From contig NZ_VOBR01000002.1 of assembly GCF_007845675.1 (NCBI RefSeq), positions 62,001 through 126,000 of the forward strand: a stretch of 64,000 nt of DNA, read 5' to 3'. Numbering within the stretch: the stretch's first letter is position 1; the number at the start of each line of letters is the position of its first letter. Positions 1 through 12,400 of this stretch are shown piece after piece. The position numbers and the translations under genes are program-made. Below the pieces are notes generated by a model. It was not told where the DNA came from. It saw nothing but the letters and a program-made list of their open reading frames with translations, and ran no database searches. Source of the DNA: Lentzea tibetensis (GTDB lineage: Bacteria > Actinomycetota > Actinomycetes > Mycobacteriales > Pseudonocardiaceae).

Positions 1-1
1 G

Positions 2-3000
2 CTCACGGTCGTGGTGAGCCCCGACACCGAACTGTCCATCCGGCTCGACTACGACCCGACGTTGTTCCAAGCCACCACGATCGAGCGGATGGCGGCCAAC
101 CTCGAAGCTCTGCTGTCGAGCATCTCCAGGGACTTCGGCCGGACCCTGCGCGAGTTGCACGCGGTGTCCCCGGCCGAGCGCATCCACGTCTTGCTGAAGT
201 GGAACGAGAACGTCCGCGGGGTCGAGCACGCGACAGTTCCCGAGAAGTTCGCCGCTCAGGTGTCGCGTGCGCCGGAAGCGGTGGCGCTCGTGACGGACGG
301 CTCGTCCTTGACGTACGCGGAGTTGGACGCGTGGTCGAACCGGTTGGCACATCGCCTTGACCGGCTGGGAGTTGACCGGGAACAGCGCGTCGGTCTGCTG
401 ATGGCCCGATCTGCCGACTTCGTCGTCGCCGAGCTGGCGGTGCTCAAGGCCGGTGGGGCGTACGTACCGGTGGATCTGCGCGCTCCGGTGGATCGGATGC
501 GGGCGATCCTGACGGAGGCCGGTGCATCGGTGCTGATCACCGATCAGACCTGGCACGAGACAGCTTCATCGGTGCACAACGGATCTGTTGTGCTGGCGAC
601 CGACGTCGACGCGGAGTCGAGTGACTCGCCTGAGGTGCGGATCGATCCGGACGGTCTTGCGTACGTGATGTACACGTCGGGCTCTTCGGGAGTGCCGAAG
701 GGTGTGGCGGTGTGCCATCGCGATGTCGTCGCACTGGCCGCGGACAGGCGGTTCGCAGGTGGCGCCCACGACCGCGTGCTGCTGCATTCCGCGTCGGCAT
801 TCGACGCGTCGACGTACGAGGTGTGGGTTCCGCTGCTGACCGGAGGCCGGGTCGTGGTGGCGTCGGCGGGTGACGTGGATCCCGATGTGTTGCGTGTGCT
901 GGTCTCCCACCACGGTGTGACGGCGTTGTGGCTGACGGCGGGGTTGTTCACCGTGCTGGCACAGGATGATCCGTCATGTCTGGCGGGGGTGTCCGAGGTG
1001 TGGACCGGTGGGGATGTCGTGCCCGCCGGCGCGGTGCGCCGGGTGCTGGAGGCATGTCCGGGGTTGGCTGTCGTCGACGGCTACGGTCCGACGGAGACGA
1101 CGACGTTCGCGACCGCTTACCGGTCGCCGAGCCTGGTGCCGGACATCGTGCCCATCGGAAGTCCTATGGACGGCAAACAAGTCTACGTTCTGGACGGCGG
1201 CTCCGGGCCGGTTCCCATCGGTGCCCCAGGGGAGTTGTTCATCGCGGGAGCCGGAGTCGCTCGGGGATACCTCGGCCGTCCCGGTTTGACCGCGGAGTCC
1301 TTCATCGCTGATCCGTTCGGCACTCCCGGCGGCCGGATGTACCGGACGGGGGATGTCGCACGCTGGACGGGCGACGGCGTGGTGGAGTTCGTCGGCCGCG
1401 CCGATGATCAGGTCAAGGTGCGCGGTTTCCGGATCGAGCTGGGTGAGATCGAGGCGGCGCTGATCGGTCATGACGGTGTCGGTGAAGCCGTGGTCGTCGC
1501 TCGCCAGGACCGCAGCGGTGTCAAACGACTCGTGGCATATGTCGTGCCGGACAGCGGAGGCGGTGTCGACGTCGAAGAGCTGCGGCGGCACGCGGCTGTG
1601 CTGCTGCCCGACTACATGGTCCCCTCCGCGGTGCTGGTGCTGGATGAACTACCGCTGACCCGCAACGGAAAGCTCGACCGGGACGCACTGGCCGCCAAGG
1701 ACTTCCACAGCTCACTCGCCGACCACGTGGCACCGCGCACCGCCGCGGAGACCGAACTGGTGCGGATCTGGGCCGAGGTCCTGGGCGTGCAGCAGGTCGG
1801 TGTCGAGGACGACTTCTTCGAGCTGGGCGGCGATTCGATCCTGAGCATCCAGGTCGTGTCCAGAGCTCGGAAGTCCGGATTCGGGATGACGCCGAGAGAT
1901 CTGTTCCGCTATCCCACTGTCGCAGGGCTCGCGGCCAGTGTCAGTGAGGTCGTCGCCGAGCGGGTCGACCAGGGTGCGGTGACCGGCGATGTGCCGCTGA
2001 CCCCGATTCAGCACTGGTACTTCCAGACCAACCCGGATCACGCCGAGCACTTCGACCAGTCGGTGCTGATCGAACTGGGTGGCGGAGCGGACGAGGAGGC
2101 TCTCCGCGGTGCGTTGGCGGCGGTGGTCAGCCACCACGACGCGCTGCGGATGTGCTTCGACGTGGTCGACGGCCGCTGGACACAACACAACGCTCCGGTC
2201 GAACCGGTTGATCTGTTGCAGGTCTGCGACTTGCCCGATGCAGAGGGTGAATCGGCGATGCGGGACATCTCCGCGAATGTGCACGCAGGCTTCGACCTCG
2301 CCGGCGGGCCGTTGCTGAAGGCGGTGTTGTTCCGGTTCCCCGGTGACCGGCGGCCGGTGTTGTTGCTGGCCGTGCATCACCTGGTGGTGGACGGTGTGTC
2401 GTGGCGGATCTTGCTCGAGGACGTCAACGCCACCTATCAGCAGTTGGTCGCCGGTGAGCCGGTCAACATCGAGCAGAAGACGACCGCGTTCCGCGACTGG
2501 GCGTTGCGGCTCACCGAGTTCGCGCTCGGCGGCGGGTTCGATGACGAACTGACGCACTGGGCCGAGGTGCGAGGCGATCCCGGTCTCCCGGTGGACCGCG
2601 GTGGGGACAACACCGCCGCTTCGGTCCGGTCGGTGTCGGTGGGTCTGGGCGTCGCGGAGACCGAGTCGTTGTTGCGAGATGTTCCCGGGGTGTACCGGAC
2701 ACAGGTCAACGACGTGCTGCTGGCGGCGTTGGGCCGGGTGCTGGGCCGGTGGACCGGTCGCGACCGGGTCGTGGTGGATCTTGAAGGGCACGGTCGTGAG
2801 GAGGTCCTCGCCGGCGTGGACGTGTCTCGCACGGTGGGGTGGTTCACGAGCATGTTCCCGGTGGTCCTGGATGGCGGCGCGGGTGAATGGGGCTCGACGC
2901 TGAAGTCGGTGAAGGAAGGGCTGCGTGCGGTGCCACGTCGCGGCTCGGGCTACGGAGCCCTGCGCTACCTCGCGGGCCGTGAGGTGACGTCCACGCCGCC

Positions 3001-3330
3001 GGTCAGCTTCAACTACCTGGGCCAGTTCGACTGGACGAACCTCGGTGAAGGCCTGTTCCACGAGGTGCTCGGTGGCCTTCAGTCCGACATCAGCGCCGAC
3101 GCCGCTCGCGGACACCTGCTCGACGTCGTGGGAAGTGTCGAGGACAAGCGACTGGAGTTCACCTGGTTGTACTCGAGCGACGTGCACGAGGAGAGCACGA
3201 TCCGGGTCCTGGCGGAGAAGCTGGTGGCGGCACTGCGCGAGATCATCGCGCACTGCGCCGAACCGGGCGCGGGTGGTCGTACTCCGTCCGATTTCCCGCT
3301 GGCCGGACTCGACCAGGCAGGGGTGGATCG
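2..3330 (+). other. NRPS module 1: (C tail)-A-PCP-E, Val-like, D-configured
   Basis: The residual C-domain end reads like the tails of the DCL-type C domains in this window (form VVVSPxxxLSIxxDYDPTLF) and unlike the LCL tails (form DYSTDLFD), so the missing upstream module probably ends in an E domain. Residues aligned by eye to the GrsA pocket positions give the code DAYWWGGTFK, which agrees at 8 of 10 positions with the gramicidin S Val code DAFWIGGTFK. The PCP and E domain have intact motifs ([32 protein letters not shown]), so the residue should be epimerised. Val is an inference; Ile or a related branched residue is possible. Confidence 0.8.
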
Positions 3331-6300
3331 GCTCGTGGGAGACGGACGTTCGGTCGAGGACGTCTACCCCATGACACCGATGCAGGCCGGCATGGTGTTC
3401 CACGGGGTGTCGCAGGAAGGGCAGGGCCTCTACTTCGAGCAGGCGACGTTCGTGCTCGACGGCGTGCCCGATCCGGACGTGCTGGCCCGTGCTTTCCAGC
3501 ACGTCGTCGACAGCACACCGGTTCTGCGCAGCGGCATGGTCTGGGAGGGTGTCGACGAGCCGCTGCAGCTGGTCCACGCCGAGGCTGAGGTCCCGGTGAC
3601 CTTCCTCGACTGGGACTCCTCGACCGAGCAGGACCGTGAGCGCAGGCTGGCAGAGCTTCTGGCGGCCGACCGGTCCGAAGGGCTGGATCTGCGAGCCGTT
3701 CCGTTGATGCGGCTCGTTCTGGCGAGGCTGTCGGCCACCGAGGTCCAAGTCGTGTGGACCTTCCACCACGTCCTGCTGGACGGTTGGAGCGTCTTCCGCG
3801 TGCTGTCGGACGTGTTCGACGCGCACGCCGCTCTGGCCGGTGGACGGCCACCGACGCCCTCGAGCCGCCGTCCGTTCCGGGACTATCTCCGGTGGCTGGT
3901 GGAACAGGACCATGCTGCCGCGGAAACCCACTGGCGTCAGCTGCTCGCGAGCTACGAGGCGTCGGCGACGCTGCCGTACGACCGGACGCCGGTTCAGGCG
4001 TACGCCACCCGCTCGTCGGAGTGGCTCCCGTTCGAGTTGGGCGCCGGCCAGACGAGTCGCCTGCGCGACATGGCCCAGCGCAACGGATTGACCGTGAACA
4101 CGGTGGTGCAAGGTGCCTGGGCTCTGCTGCTGTCCAGGTACAGCGGGCATCGCGATGTCTGCTTCGGCGCCACGGTGTCCGGCCGTCCCGCCGATCTGCC
4201 CGGCGTGGATGACATCACCGGCATATTCATCAACACACTGCCCGTCCGGGTAGCCGTCGATGATGCGTCCGGCCTGGTCGACTGGCTGCGGTCGCTGCAG
4301 GCTTCGCAGGCGGAGTCCCGGCGCTTCGACTTCGTGTCGCTGGGCAAGGTGCAGGGGTGGAGCGGGCTGCCGGGTGGGACGAACCTGTTCGACAGCATTC
4401 TGGTGTTCGAGAACTATCCGATCAACGACGAAGCAGCCGCTGTGCGCGGGTTGCGGCTGCGCGCGTTGTCGGCGGTGGAGACGACGAACTACCCGTTGAG
4501 CGTGGTGGTGTCTCCTGGTGAGCGGTTGTCGGTCGAGTTCGGCTACGACCCCCACCTGTTCGACGCCACGAGCATCGAGCGGATCGCCGGGCACTTGACC
4601 CGTGTGCTCGGACTGGTCGCCGACGATCCCACCGTTGTCCTGGGGCAGATCGACGTTCTGGCCGAGCGCGAGCGTGATCAGATCCTGGTGGAGTGGAACG
4701 ACACCGCGCGGGACGTGCCGGGGCTGACGTTGGCGGAGCTGTTCGAGTGCCAGGTGGCGCGGACGCCCGAGGCGACAGCCGTGGTGTTCGAGGGCGGGTC
4801 GTTGAGTTACGCCGAGTTGGATGCGCGGGCGGATCGGCTGGCGCGTGCGTTGATCGATCGCGGTGTCGGGCCTGAGGGGATCGTGGCACTGGTTTTGCCG
4901 CGGTCAGCGGACATCGTGGTGGCGCAGCTGGCTGTGGCGAAGGCAGGCGGTGCGTATCTGCCGGTTGATCCTGCCTATCCGCCGGAGCGGATCGCGTTCA
5001 TGTTGGCGGACGCACGTCCGGTGTTGGTGGTGACCACCGCTGATCTCGCCGCGATGCTGCCTGGCGACGTCCAGGTGACGGTGCTCGACCAGTCCGTTGT
5101 GGATGGACCGGTCGAGGTGGATCGGCTGCCGCCCGTGTCGTTGGCCAGTTCCGCGTACGTGATCTACACGTCCGGGTCGACGGGGACGCCGAAGGGCGTC
5201 GTGGTGTCCCATGCCGGGCTTGCGAGTTTCTCGGCGGCGGAGGTTGAGCACTACCAGGTGGGCGCTGGTGATCGAGTGCTGCAGTTCTCGTCGCCGAGCT
5301 TCGACGCGTCGGTGCTGGAGCTGTGCATGTCCTTGCCGGTCGGTGCGGCGTTGGTGGTGCCACCGCCAGGTCCGTTGCTGGGTGAGGCATTGGCGGACTT
5401 CGTCGTGTCGCAGGGCATCACACATGCGCTGATTCCGCCGGTGGCGTTGTCGACTGTGCCGGACGGCTCGGAGTTGCCAGGGCTGCGGATGCTCACAGTG
5501 GGTGGAGACGCGTGTCCGGCCGAGTTGGTGACGCGGTGGGCGGCTGGCCGGCGAATGATCAACTCGTACGGCCCGACGGAGTCCACGGTGGTGTCGACGT
5601 GGAGTGGCCCGTTGTCGCCGGGCGGTGTGCCCGCGATCGGTGGGCCGATCTGGAACACCAGGGTCTACGTCCTGGACGGTGCGGTGCGTCCGGTTCCAGT
5701 GGGCGTGGTGGGTGAGCTGTACGTGTCCGGCGCGGGGCTGGCACGGGGATATCTGAACCGCGCGGGCTTGACGGCGGAACGTTTTGTGGCGTGCCCGTTC
5801 GGGCCTGCCGGGTCCCGGATGTACCGGACGGGGGACCTCGCGCGGTGGAACTCGTCGGGCGAGTTGACGTTCGCCGGGCGAGTGGATCATCAGGTGAAGA
5901 TTCGGGGGTTCCGGATCGAGCCCGGCGAGATCGAGGCGGTCCTGCGCCGGCACGCCGACGTCGACGATGTCGTCGTGGTCGCGGGTGAAGAGACGCCAGG
6001 AACCAAACGGCTGGTTGCCTATGTGGCGACATCGAACGCGAACGAGAACTTCGTCGGGACGCTCCGGGCCGTGGTGGCCGAGTCCCTGCCGGAGTACATG
6101 GTCCCGTCGGCGTTCGTGGTGCTGGACAGGTTGCCGTTGAGCCCCAACGGAAAGCTGGACCGGCGGGCGTTGCCTGAACCTTCTGGTGCGGTGCCGGGGG
6201 CGGGACATGTCGAGCCGCGAACCGACACCGAACGGATACTGGCCGGAATCTGGGCGGACGCTCTCGGTGTGCAACGGGTCGGGATCCATGACGACTTCTT

Positions 6301-6469
6301 CGACCTCGGTGGCGAATCGCTGAGCAGCCTCGGCATCGCGGCCAAGGCCAAGGTGGCGTTCGACATCTCGCTGACACCACGCGACGTTCTGGTCGCGCGA
6401 ACGGTCTCCGCATTGGCTGACGTCGTCGAGGAACACGTCCTGCGTGAACTGGAAAGGCTCGTCGGATAG
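2..6469 (+). CDS. NRPS subunit 1 (5' truncated): [C]-A-PCP-E-C-A-PCP
   Basis: Multimodular non-ribosomal peptide synthetase. The reading frame is open to the left edge (first full codon at base 2), so the real start is outside the window; the GTG at 11 is internal, because the residues before it continue a condensation-domain tail. Domains in order: end of C, adenylation (A, about 200-1700), carrier PCP (phosphopantetheine Ser codon 1835), epimerization (E, 1980-3300), C (3355-4670), A (4690-6180), PCP (Ser codon 6317). Catalytic motifs are intact: HHLVVDG in [10 protein letters not shown] in C, LGGDSI and LGGESL in the PCPs. The protein stops soon after the last PCP, so it must pass its chain to another subunit; the next gene starts 28 bases later with an LCL-type C domain, which fits an L-residue donor. 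Cytosolic; needs phosphopantetheinylation and probably the MbtH protein encoded downstream. Confidence 0.97.
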   Translation, partial: LTVVVSPDTELSIRLDYDPTLFQATTIERMAANLEALLSSISRDFGRTLRELHAVSPAERIHVLLKWNENVRGVEHATVPEKFAAQVSRAPEAVALVTDGSSLTYAELDAWSNRLAHRLDRLGVDREQRVGLLMARSADFVVAELAVLKAGGAYVPVDLRAPVDRMRAILTEAGASVLITDQTWHETASSVHNGSVVLATDVDAESSDSPEVRIDPDGLAYVMYTSGSSGVPKGVAVCHRDVVALAADRRFAGGAHDRVLLHSASAFDASTYEVWVPLLTGGRVVVASAGDVDPDVLRVLVSHHGVTALWLTAGLFTVLAQDDPSCLAGVSEVWTGGDVVPAGAVRRVLEACPGLAVVDGYGPTETTTFATAYRSPSLVPDIVPIGSPMDGKQVYVLDGGSGPVPIGAPGELFIAGAGVARGYLGRPGLTAESFIADPFGTPGGRMYRTGDVARWTGDGVVEFVGRADDQVKVRGFRIELGEIEAALIGHDGVGEAVVVARQDRSGVKRLVAYVVPDSGGGVDVEELRRHAAVLLPDYMVPSAVLVLDELPLTRNGKLDRDALAAKDFHSSLADHVAPRTAAETELVRIWAEVLGVQQVGVEDDFFELGGDSILSIQVVSRARKSGFGMTPRDLFRYPTVAGLAASVSEVVAERVDQGAVTGDVPLTPIQHWYFQTNPDHAEHFDQSVLIELGGGADEEALRGALAAVVSHHDALRMCFDVVDGRWTQHNAPVEPVDLLQVCDLPDAEGESAMRDISANVHAGFDLAGGPLLKAVLFRFPGDRRPVLLLAVHHLVVDGVSWRILLEDVNATYQQLVAGEPVNIEQKTTAFRDWALRLTEFALGGGFDDELTHWAEVRGDPGLPVDRGGDNTAASVRSVSVGLGVAETESLLRDVPGVYRTQVNDVLLAALGRVLGRWTGRDRVVVDLEGHGREEVLAGVDVSRTVGWFTSMFPVVLDGGAGEWGSTLKSVKEGLRAVPRRGSGYGALRYLAGREVTSTPPVSFNYLGQFDWTNLGEGLFHEVLGGLQSDISADAARGHLLDVVGSVEDKRLEFTWLYSSDVHEESTIRVLAEKLVAALREIIAHCAEPGAGGRTPSDFPLAGLDQAGVDRLVGDGRSVEDVYPMTPMQAGMVFHGVSQEGQGLYFEQATFVLDGVPDPDVLARAFQHVVDSTPVLRSGMVWEGVDEPLQLVHAEAEVPVTFLDWDSSTEQDRERRLAELLAADRSEGLDLRAVPLMRLVLARLSATEVQVVWTFHHVLLDGWSVFRVLSDVFDAHAALAGGRPPTPSSRRPFRDYLRWLVEQDHAAAETHWRQLLASYEASATLPYDRTPVQAYATRSSEWLPFELGAGQTSRLRDMAQRNGLTVNTVVQGAWALLLSRYSGHRDVCFGATVSGRPADLPGVDDITGIFINTLPVRVAVDDASGLVDWLRSLQASQAESRRFDFVSLGKVQGWSGLPGGTNLFDSILVFENYPINDEAAAVRGLRLRALSAVETTNYPLSVVVSPGERLSVEFGYDPHLFDATSIERIAGHLTRVLGLVADDPTVVLGQIDVLAERERDQILVEWNDTARDVPGLTLAELFECQVARTPEATAVVFEGGSLSYAELDARADRLARALIDRGVGPEGIVALVLPRSADIVVAQLAVAKAGGAYLPVDPAYPPERIAFMLADARPVLVVTTADLAAMLPGDVQVTVLDQSVVDGPVEVDRLPPVSLASSAYVIYTSGSTGTPKGVVVSHAGLASFSAAEVEHYQVGAGDRVLQFSSPSFDASVLELCMSLPVGAALVVPPPGPLLGEALADFVVSQGITHALIPPVALSTVPDGSELPGLRMLTVGGDACPAELVTRWAAGRRMINSYGPTESTVVSTWSGPLSPGGVPAIGGPIWNTRVYVLDGAVRPVPVGVVGELYVSGAGLARGYLNRAGLTAERFVACPFGPAGSRMYRTGDLARWNSSGELTFAGRVDHQVKIRGFRIEPGEIEAVLRRHADVDDVVVVAGEETPGTKRLVAYVATSNANENFVGTLRAVVAESLPEYMVPSAFVVLDRLPLSPNGKLDRRALPEPSGAVPGAGHVEPRTDTERILAGIWADALGVQRVGIHDDFFDLGGESLSSLGIAAKAKVAFDISLTPRDVLVARTVSALADVVEEHVLRELERLVG
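3350..6466 (+). other. NRPS module 2: DCL-type C-A-PCP, Tyr-like, L-configured
   Basis: The C domain begins with the [14 protein letters not shown] signature and has HHVLLDGWS, as in domains accepting a D-configured donor; this matches the E domain just upstream. The pocket code read from the A domain is DALLTGSVVK, 8 of 10 positions identical to DALVTGAVVK, a code recorded for Tyr in fengycin-type synthetases, so an aromatic residue is likely. There is no E domain, so the residue stays L. The PCP has LGGESL rather than the LGGDSI seen in PCPs that precede E domains. Confidence 0.7.
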
Positions 6470-6497
6470 TCCGGGCACGGAACAGTGGGGAACGGCG

Positions 6498-9400
6498 ATG
6501 ACCGTATCGAAGCAGAATCGCATTGACGCGTTGCCCGCCGAGGTACGGGAACTGTTGAAGCGCCGGCTGGCGGGAGACGCCGAGCGCACGGACGTCATCC
6601 CTCGAGCCGAGCGTGACGGCTCGCTCCCGCTGTCATTCGCCCAGCAGCGCCTCTGGTTCCTCAACGAGTTCCAGCCAGGGGACTCCGAGTACAACAGTGC
6701 GGTGGCCCTCCGGCTGGCCGGTGAGCTGGACGTCGCCGCACTGGTGGCCGCGCTGAACGAGCTGGTGGTGCGGCACGAATCCATGCGCACCACGATCGAT
6801 GACGTCGACGGCAGTGCCGTGCAGATCGTTCATCCAGCGGCCGAGCTCCCGTTGCCGATCATCGATCTGGGACGGGACGAGCTGGACCGGGTGCTGTTCG
6901 AGGAGTACTCCGAGGCCTTCGACCTGCGGCAGGGACCGCTGTGGCGAGCCCGGCTCCTTCGCTTCGACGCGAAGGAACACGTGCTGCTGCTCACGGCGCA
7001 CCACATCGTCACCGACGGTGCGTCGATGGGCATCGTCGTCGACGAGTTGAGCAAGCTGTACGGGGACACCGAGCTGCCGGCGCTTTCGCTGCATCACGTC
7101 GACTTCGCGGTGTGGCAGCGCGCCAGGCTGGCCGGTGCCGTGATGGACCAGCACGTCGACTACTGGACCGGGCAACTGGCCGACATCGTCCCGCTGGCGT
7201 TGCCGACCGACCGGCCGAGGCCGGCCGTGCGCACTTCCGCGGGTGCGGTGCACGAGTTCGAGGTCCGTGCGGAGATCGCCAGTGGTTTGGCCGTGCTGGC
7301 CCGCGCGCACGGCACGACCTTGTTCACCGTCCTGATCGCGGCCTGCCAGGTCCTGTTCGCCAAGTACACCGGTCAGCAGGACGTCGCACTCGGCACGGTG
7401 GTCTCCGGCAGGGGCCGGCCGGAGGTGGAGCGGATGGTCGGGTTCTTCGTGAACACCGTCGTCCTGCGCTCCACAGTGGACGGTTCGACCCGGTTCACCG
7501 ACCTCCTGGATGCGGTGAAGGGCACTGTGCTGGACGCCTTCGCGCACGACGAGGCCCCGTTCGAGAAGCTGGTGGAGGCACTGCGGATCGAGCGCGATCC
7601 CAGTCACAACCCTCTGTTCGACGTCATGGTTCTGCTGCACGGGGCCCAGGGCGAGTCCCCTCGGTTCGCCGGTCTCGACGTCAGCCCGGTCGCCCTGACC
7701 AAGCGCACGGCCAACTTCGACATCACGGTGGAGTTCCAGGAGTCGGCCGGCGTGCTGTGCGGCTCGATCGACTACAGCACGGATCTGTTCGACGCCACCA
7801 CGATCGATCGGCTGGCCGGGCACCTGGTGCGGCTGGTCGAGGCCATCGCCTGCGACCCGGAGCAGCCGGTGTCGGGGCTGCCGTTGATGTCCGGTGCCGA
7901 GCGGGACCGGGTGCTGGTGGAGTGGAACAACACCGATCGCGAGTACCCGGACGGGACAGTTGCCGGTTTGTTCGCGGACCGGGCTCGGCAGGCGCCCGAC
8001 ACCACTGCCCTGATCGCCGACGGGGTGTCGTTGACCTATGCGGAGTTGAACGCGCGAGCCAATCGGCTGGCGCACCACCTGATTGGGCTCGGTGTCCGGC
8101 CAGAGCACCCGGTTGGCCTGCTGATGGACCGCTCGGCCGACCTCGTCGTGGCCGTGCTGGCGATCGTCAAGGCTGGCGGAGCGTACGTACCGCTGGACGT
8201 ACGAGCACCGGTCGAACGGATGCGGTCGCTCCTGCTGGAGACCGGCGCGTCGGTCCTGCTCACCGACTTCGCCTGGGAGACCACGGCCGAGGAGATCCAC
8301 TGCGGGCGAGTGGTTCCGGTGGACAGCGCCGACGGGCCGGATACCGATCCCGGCATCGAGATGCACCCCGACAACCTGGTCTACGTCATGTACACCTCGG
8401 GCTCGACGGGCACGCCGAAGGGCGTGGCGGTCCGTCACCGCGACGTGGTCGCGCTGGCTGCCGATCGCCGGTTCGACGGCGGCGGGCACGACCGCGTGCT
8501 GCTGCATTCGCCATCCGCGTTCGACGCCTCGAGCTACGAGCTGTGGGTGCCGTTGCTCAACGGTGGCAGCGTCGTCGTCGCCCCGCCGGGCGATGTGGAC
8601 GCGGACGTGCTGCGACTGATGGTCACCGAGCACGGGGTGACCGGCTTGTTCTTGACGTCGGGGTTGTTCCAGGCGGTGGCACAGGACGCACCGGACTGCC
8701 TCGCGGGTGCCCGCGAGGTCTGGACCGGCGGCGACGTGGTGTCCGCGTCCGCGGCGCGCAGGATGTTGGCCGCTTGTCCTGGTATCTCGGTCTCGGACGT
8801 CTACGGGCCGACCGAAACCACGACGTTCGCGACCTCGCACGAGTTGTCCGACACCGAGCAGGTGCCGGACGCGGTGCCGATCGGGCGTCCGTTGGACAAC
8901 ATGCGGGTCTACGTCCTCGACGACGCGCTGTCACCGGTACCGGTCGGCGTTCCCGGCGAGTTGTTCGTCGCAGGTGCCGGATTGGTACGTGGCTATCTGA
9001 ACCGGCCGGGGTTGACCGCGGACCGGTTCGCGGCCGATCCCTTCGGGGAGCCGGGTACGCGGATGTACCGGACCGGGGACGTGGTGCGGTGGACGGCTGG
9101 CGGCCTGCTGGAGTACCAGGGCCGGGCCGATGATCAGGTGAAGATCCGCGGGTTCCGGATCGAACCGGGCGAGATCGAGAACGCGCTGACGCGGCACCCT
9201 GACGTAGCCGAGGCGGTGGTGGTTGCGAGGGAGGACAGTGGGCGCAAGCGCCTGGTGGCCTACGTGACCTCCGCGGGGACGGCAACGGGAGACCTGCGGC
9301 CCTGGCTGAAGCGGACCTTGCCCGACTACATGGTGCCGTCGGCGTTCGTGGTGCTCGGCGAGCTGCCGCTGAATCCCAACGGCAAGGTGGATCGCAAGGC

Positions 9401-12400
9401 GTTGCCCTCTCCCGAACCCGGCCCGGACGCGGGAGCACGGTACGTGGCGCCGCGCAGCGCGGTGGAGACCACGCTGGCTGAGATCTGGGCGGACGTCGTC
9501 GGCGCGGAGCGGGTCGGGGTCCAGGACAACTTCTTCGAACTGGGCGGCGATTCGATCCTGAGCATCCAGGTCGTGTCCAGGGCCCGGCGCGCAGGCCTGC
9601 GGCTGACCTCCCGGGACCTCTTCCTGTGCCAGACCATCGCCGAGCTCGCCACCAGCGTCGAGACGGTGGCAGAGCAGGCGAGCGACGATCACCGGCCACT
9701 CACCGGTCCGGTGCCGCTGACGCCGATCCAGCGCTGGTTCTTCGACGCAGTGCCGGTGGCTCGCGAGCACTTCACGATGTCCATGCTGGTGGAGCTGCCC
9801 GCCGGCGTTGACGAGAAGGCGTTGCGCGAGGCCGTTGAGGCAGTGGTGTCGCACCACGACGCGCTACGCATGCGGTTCGCGCCGATCGATGGCGAGTGGC
9901 GTGTGGACATCGCGCCATCCGAACCGGCCGAGGTGGTGCGTCGTCGCGATCTGTCCGCACTGGACCCCGAAGCGCAGCAGGAAGCGATCGAGACCGAGGC
10001 GCTGACCGCCCAGACCGGTCTGAGCCCGCACACCGGTCCAGTGATCAAGGCTCTGCTGTTCGATCTGGGGTCTCAGCGACGGCCGCGGCTCTTCCTGACC
10101 GCGCATCACCTCGTGATCGACGGAGTGTCCTGGCGAATCCTGCTCGACGACCTCGAGACGGCCTACCACCAGAGGACCGCGGGTCACCGGGTGGAGCTGG
10201 AGCCGGTCGGCACCTCGTTCGCCCGCTGGGCACAACGCCTGACGGAGCACGTCGAAGCCGGTGCGTTCGACGACGACCTCGCGCGGTGGACGGCGGCATC
10301 GAGCTCGGCGTCGGCCGACCTGCCGATCGACCGTTCCGGCGTCAACACCGTCGGATCGACCCGAACCGTCACGGTCAGGCTGGACGAGGAGCACACGGAC
10401 GCGTTGCTGCACGAGGTTCCCCGTGTGTATCGCACTCAGATCAACGACGTTCTGCTCAGTGCCCTCGGCGTGGTCCTGTCGAGGTGGACGGGGCGGGACA
10501 GCGTGCTGGTCGCGATGGAGGGACACGGCCGTGAGGAGATCCTCGACGGTGTCGATCTCTCCCGGACGGTCGGTTGGTTCACGACCATGTTCCCGCTCGC
10601 GCTCACGGTGCCCGCTGACAGCCACTGGGGCCAGGTCCTCCAGTCGGTGAAGGAACAGCTGCGTGCCGTGCCGCGGCGAGGACTGAGCTACGGCGCCCTG
10701 CGTTACCTGCGCCGGAACGCGCTGAATGACGATCCGTCGCCGCAGATCAGTTTCAACTACCACGGCCAGTGGGACATGGCGCCGACCGCTGACGCGTTGT
10801 ACACGGCCCGCTGCGCCAACGTCGGCCAGGACCTGGCCCCTGAACAGGCCCGTGCCCACGTGCTGGACATCTCATGTGCGGTGGAGGACGGGGAGCTGGC
10901 CATCAGTTGGCTGTACTCCGACCAGTTGCACGACGATGCCACGGTGGCGCGCCTGGCCGGGGAGATGCGCCAGGCACTGCTGGAGGTCGTCGACCACTGC
11001 GCCCTGCCGGACGCCGGTGGACGCACGCCGTCCGACTTCCCGCTGGCGCAGCTCGATCAGGCCGCGGTGGACCGCCTGGTGGGCAACGGAAAGGCCGTGG
11101 AGGACGTCTGCCCGCTGACGCCGTTGCAGGCGGGGATGGTGTTCCACAGCCTGGTGGACGCGGAATCCGGCGCCTACTTCGACCAGGCGCGTCTGACGTT
11201 GGCAGGCGTTTCCGATCCCGAGGCCCTCGGCGTGGCCTGGCAGCGCGTGGTGGATCGCACGCCGGTCTTGAGAAGTTCCGTGGCGTGGGAAGGCGTGGCC
11301 GAGCCGCTTCTCCTGGTGCACGGGCGAGTCGTGGTCCCGACTTCGCATCACGACTGGCACGGCCTGTCCGATGTGGACCGCGACAACGAGGTGTCGCGGG
11401 TGGCGGCTGAGGACCGTGCCGCCGCGAAGGACCTGACCAAGGCTCCGTTGATGCGGGTGAGCATCGCCGCACTGCCGGCCGGCGAGGTGCTGCTCGTCTG
11501 GACCTTCCACCACGTCCTGCTGGACGGCTGGAGCCTGGGGCAGGTCTTCGCAGAGGTGTGCGAGCAGTACGCGGCGATCGTTCAGGACCGGCAGCCGGAA
11601 CTGCCTGCCCGGCGGCCGTTCCGCGACTACCTGCAGTGGCTGCACCGGCAGGACCGGTCCGCGGCCGAGGAGTACTGGCGAGCACTGCTGTCGGGGTTCG
11701 AGTCGGCCACTGTGCTGCCGTTCGATCGGACACCGCTGGAGGCCCACCGAACCGAGTCTTCCGAATCGGTGCACATCGCCCTGTCTGAGGAGGAGTCCGG
11801 GCAGCTGCGCCAGATGGGCATGCAGAACGGCTTGACCGTGAACACAGTCGTCCAAGGCGCGTGGGCAGTGCTGCTGTCCCGCTACAGCGGCGAGCGGGAC
11901 GTCGTTTTCGGCACCACCGTGTCCGGGCGTCCGGCCGAGCTCGCCGGTGTCGAATCGATGATCGGCATGTTCATCAACACGGTGCCGACCCGCGTCCGGG
12001 TCGACGACACCCAGCAGTTGGTGCACTGGTTGCGCGACCTGCAGGTGCAGCAGGCCGAGTCCAGGCGGTTCGAGGCGGTGTCACTGGCCGAACTGCGGAC
12101 CTGGAGCGACCTGGCGGGCGGGAACTCCCTGTTCGACAGCTCGGTCGTCTTCGAGAACTACCCGTTCGACGACACAGCCACCGCGGGCGCAGGTATCCGG
12201 GTGACCGACGTGCGGGCGGTGGACACGACGAGCTTCCCGCTCAGCGTGCGTGCTCACCTCGACGAGCGACTCCACGTCGCGCTCTCCTACGATCCGAGGT
12301 TGTTCGACGCGGACACCGTCGAACGGATGGCGGCACACCTGGGTGTGTTGCTGACCGGGTTCATCACCGACCCGGCTCGGTCCGTGTCGGAGTCGCCGAT

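Noticed and set aside
1712-4594. A long open minus-strand frame (960 codons) opposite the first NRPS gene, and similar ones opposite the second
   Set aside because: It is the antisense shadow of high-GC coding sequence: low-complexity His/Arg/Gln-rich product, no domains, and the plus strand encodes perfect NRPS motifs.
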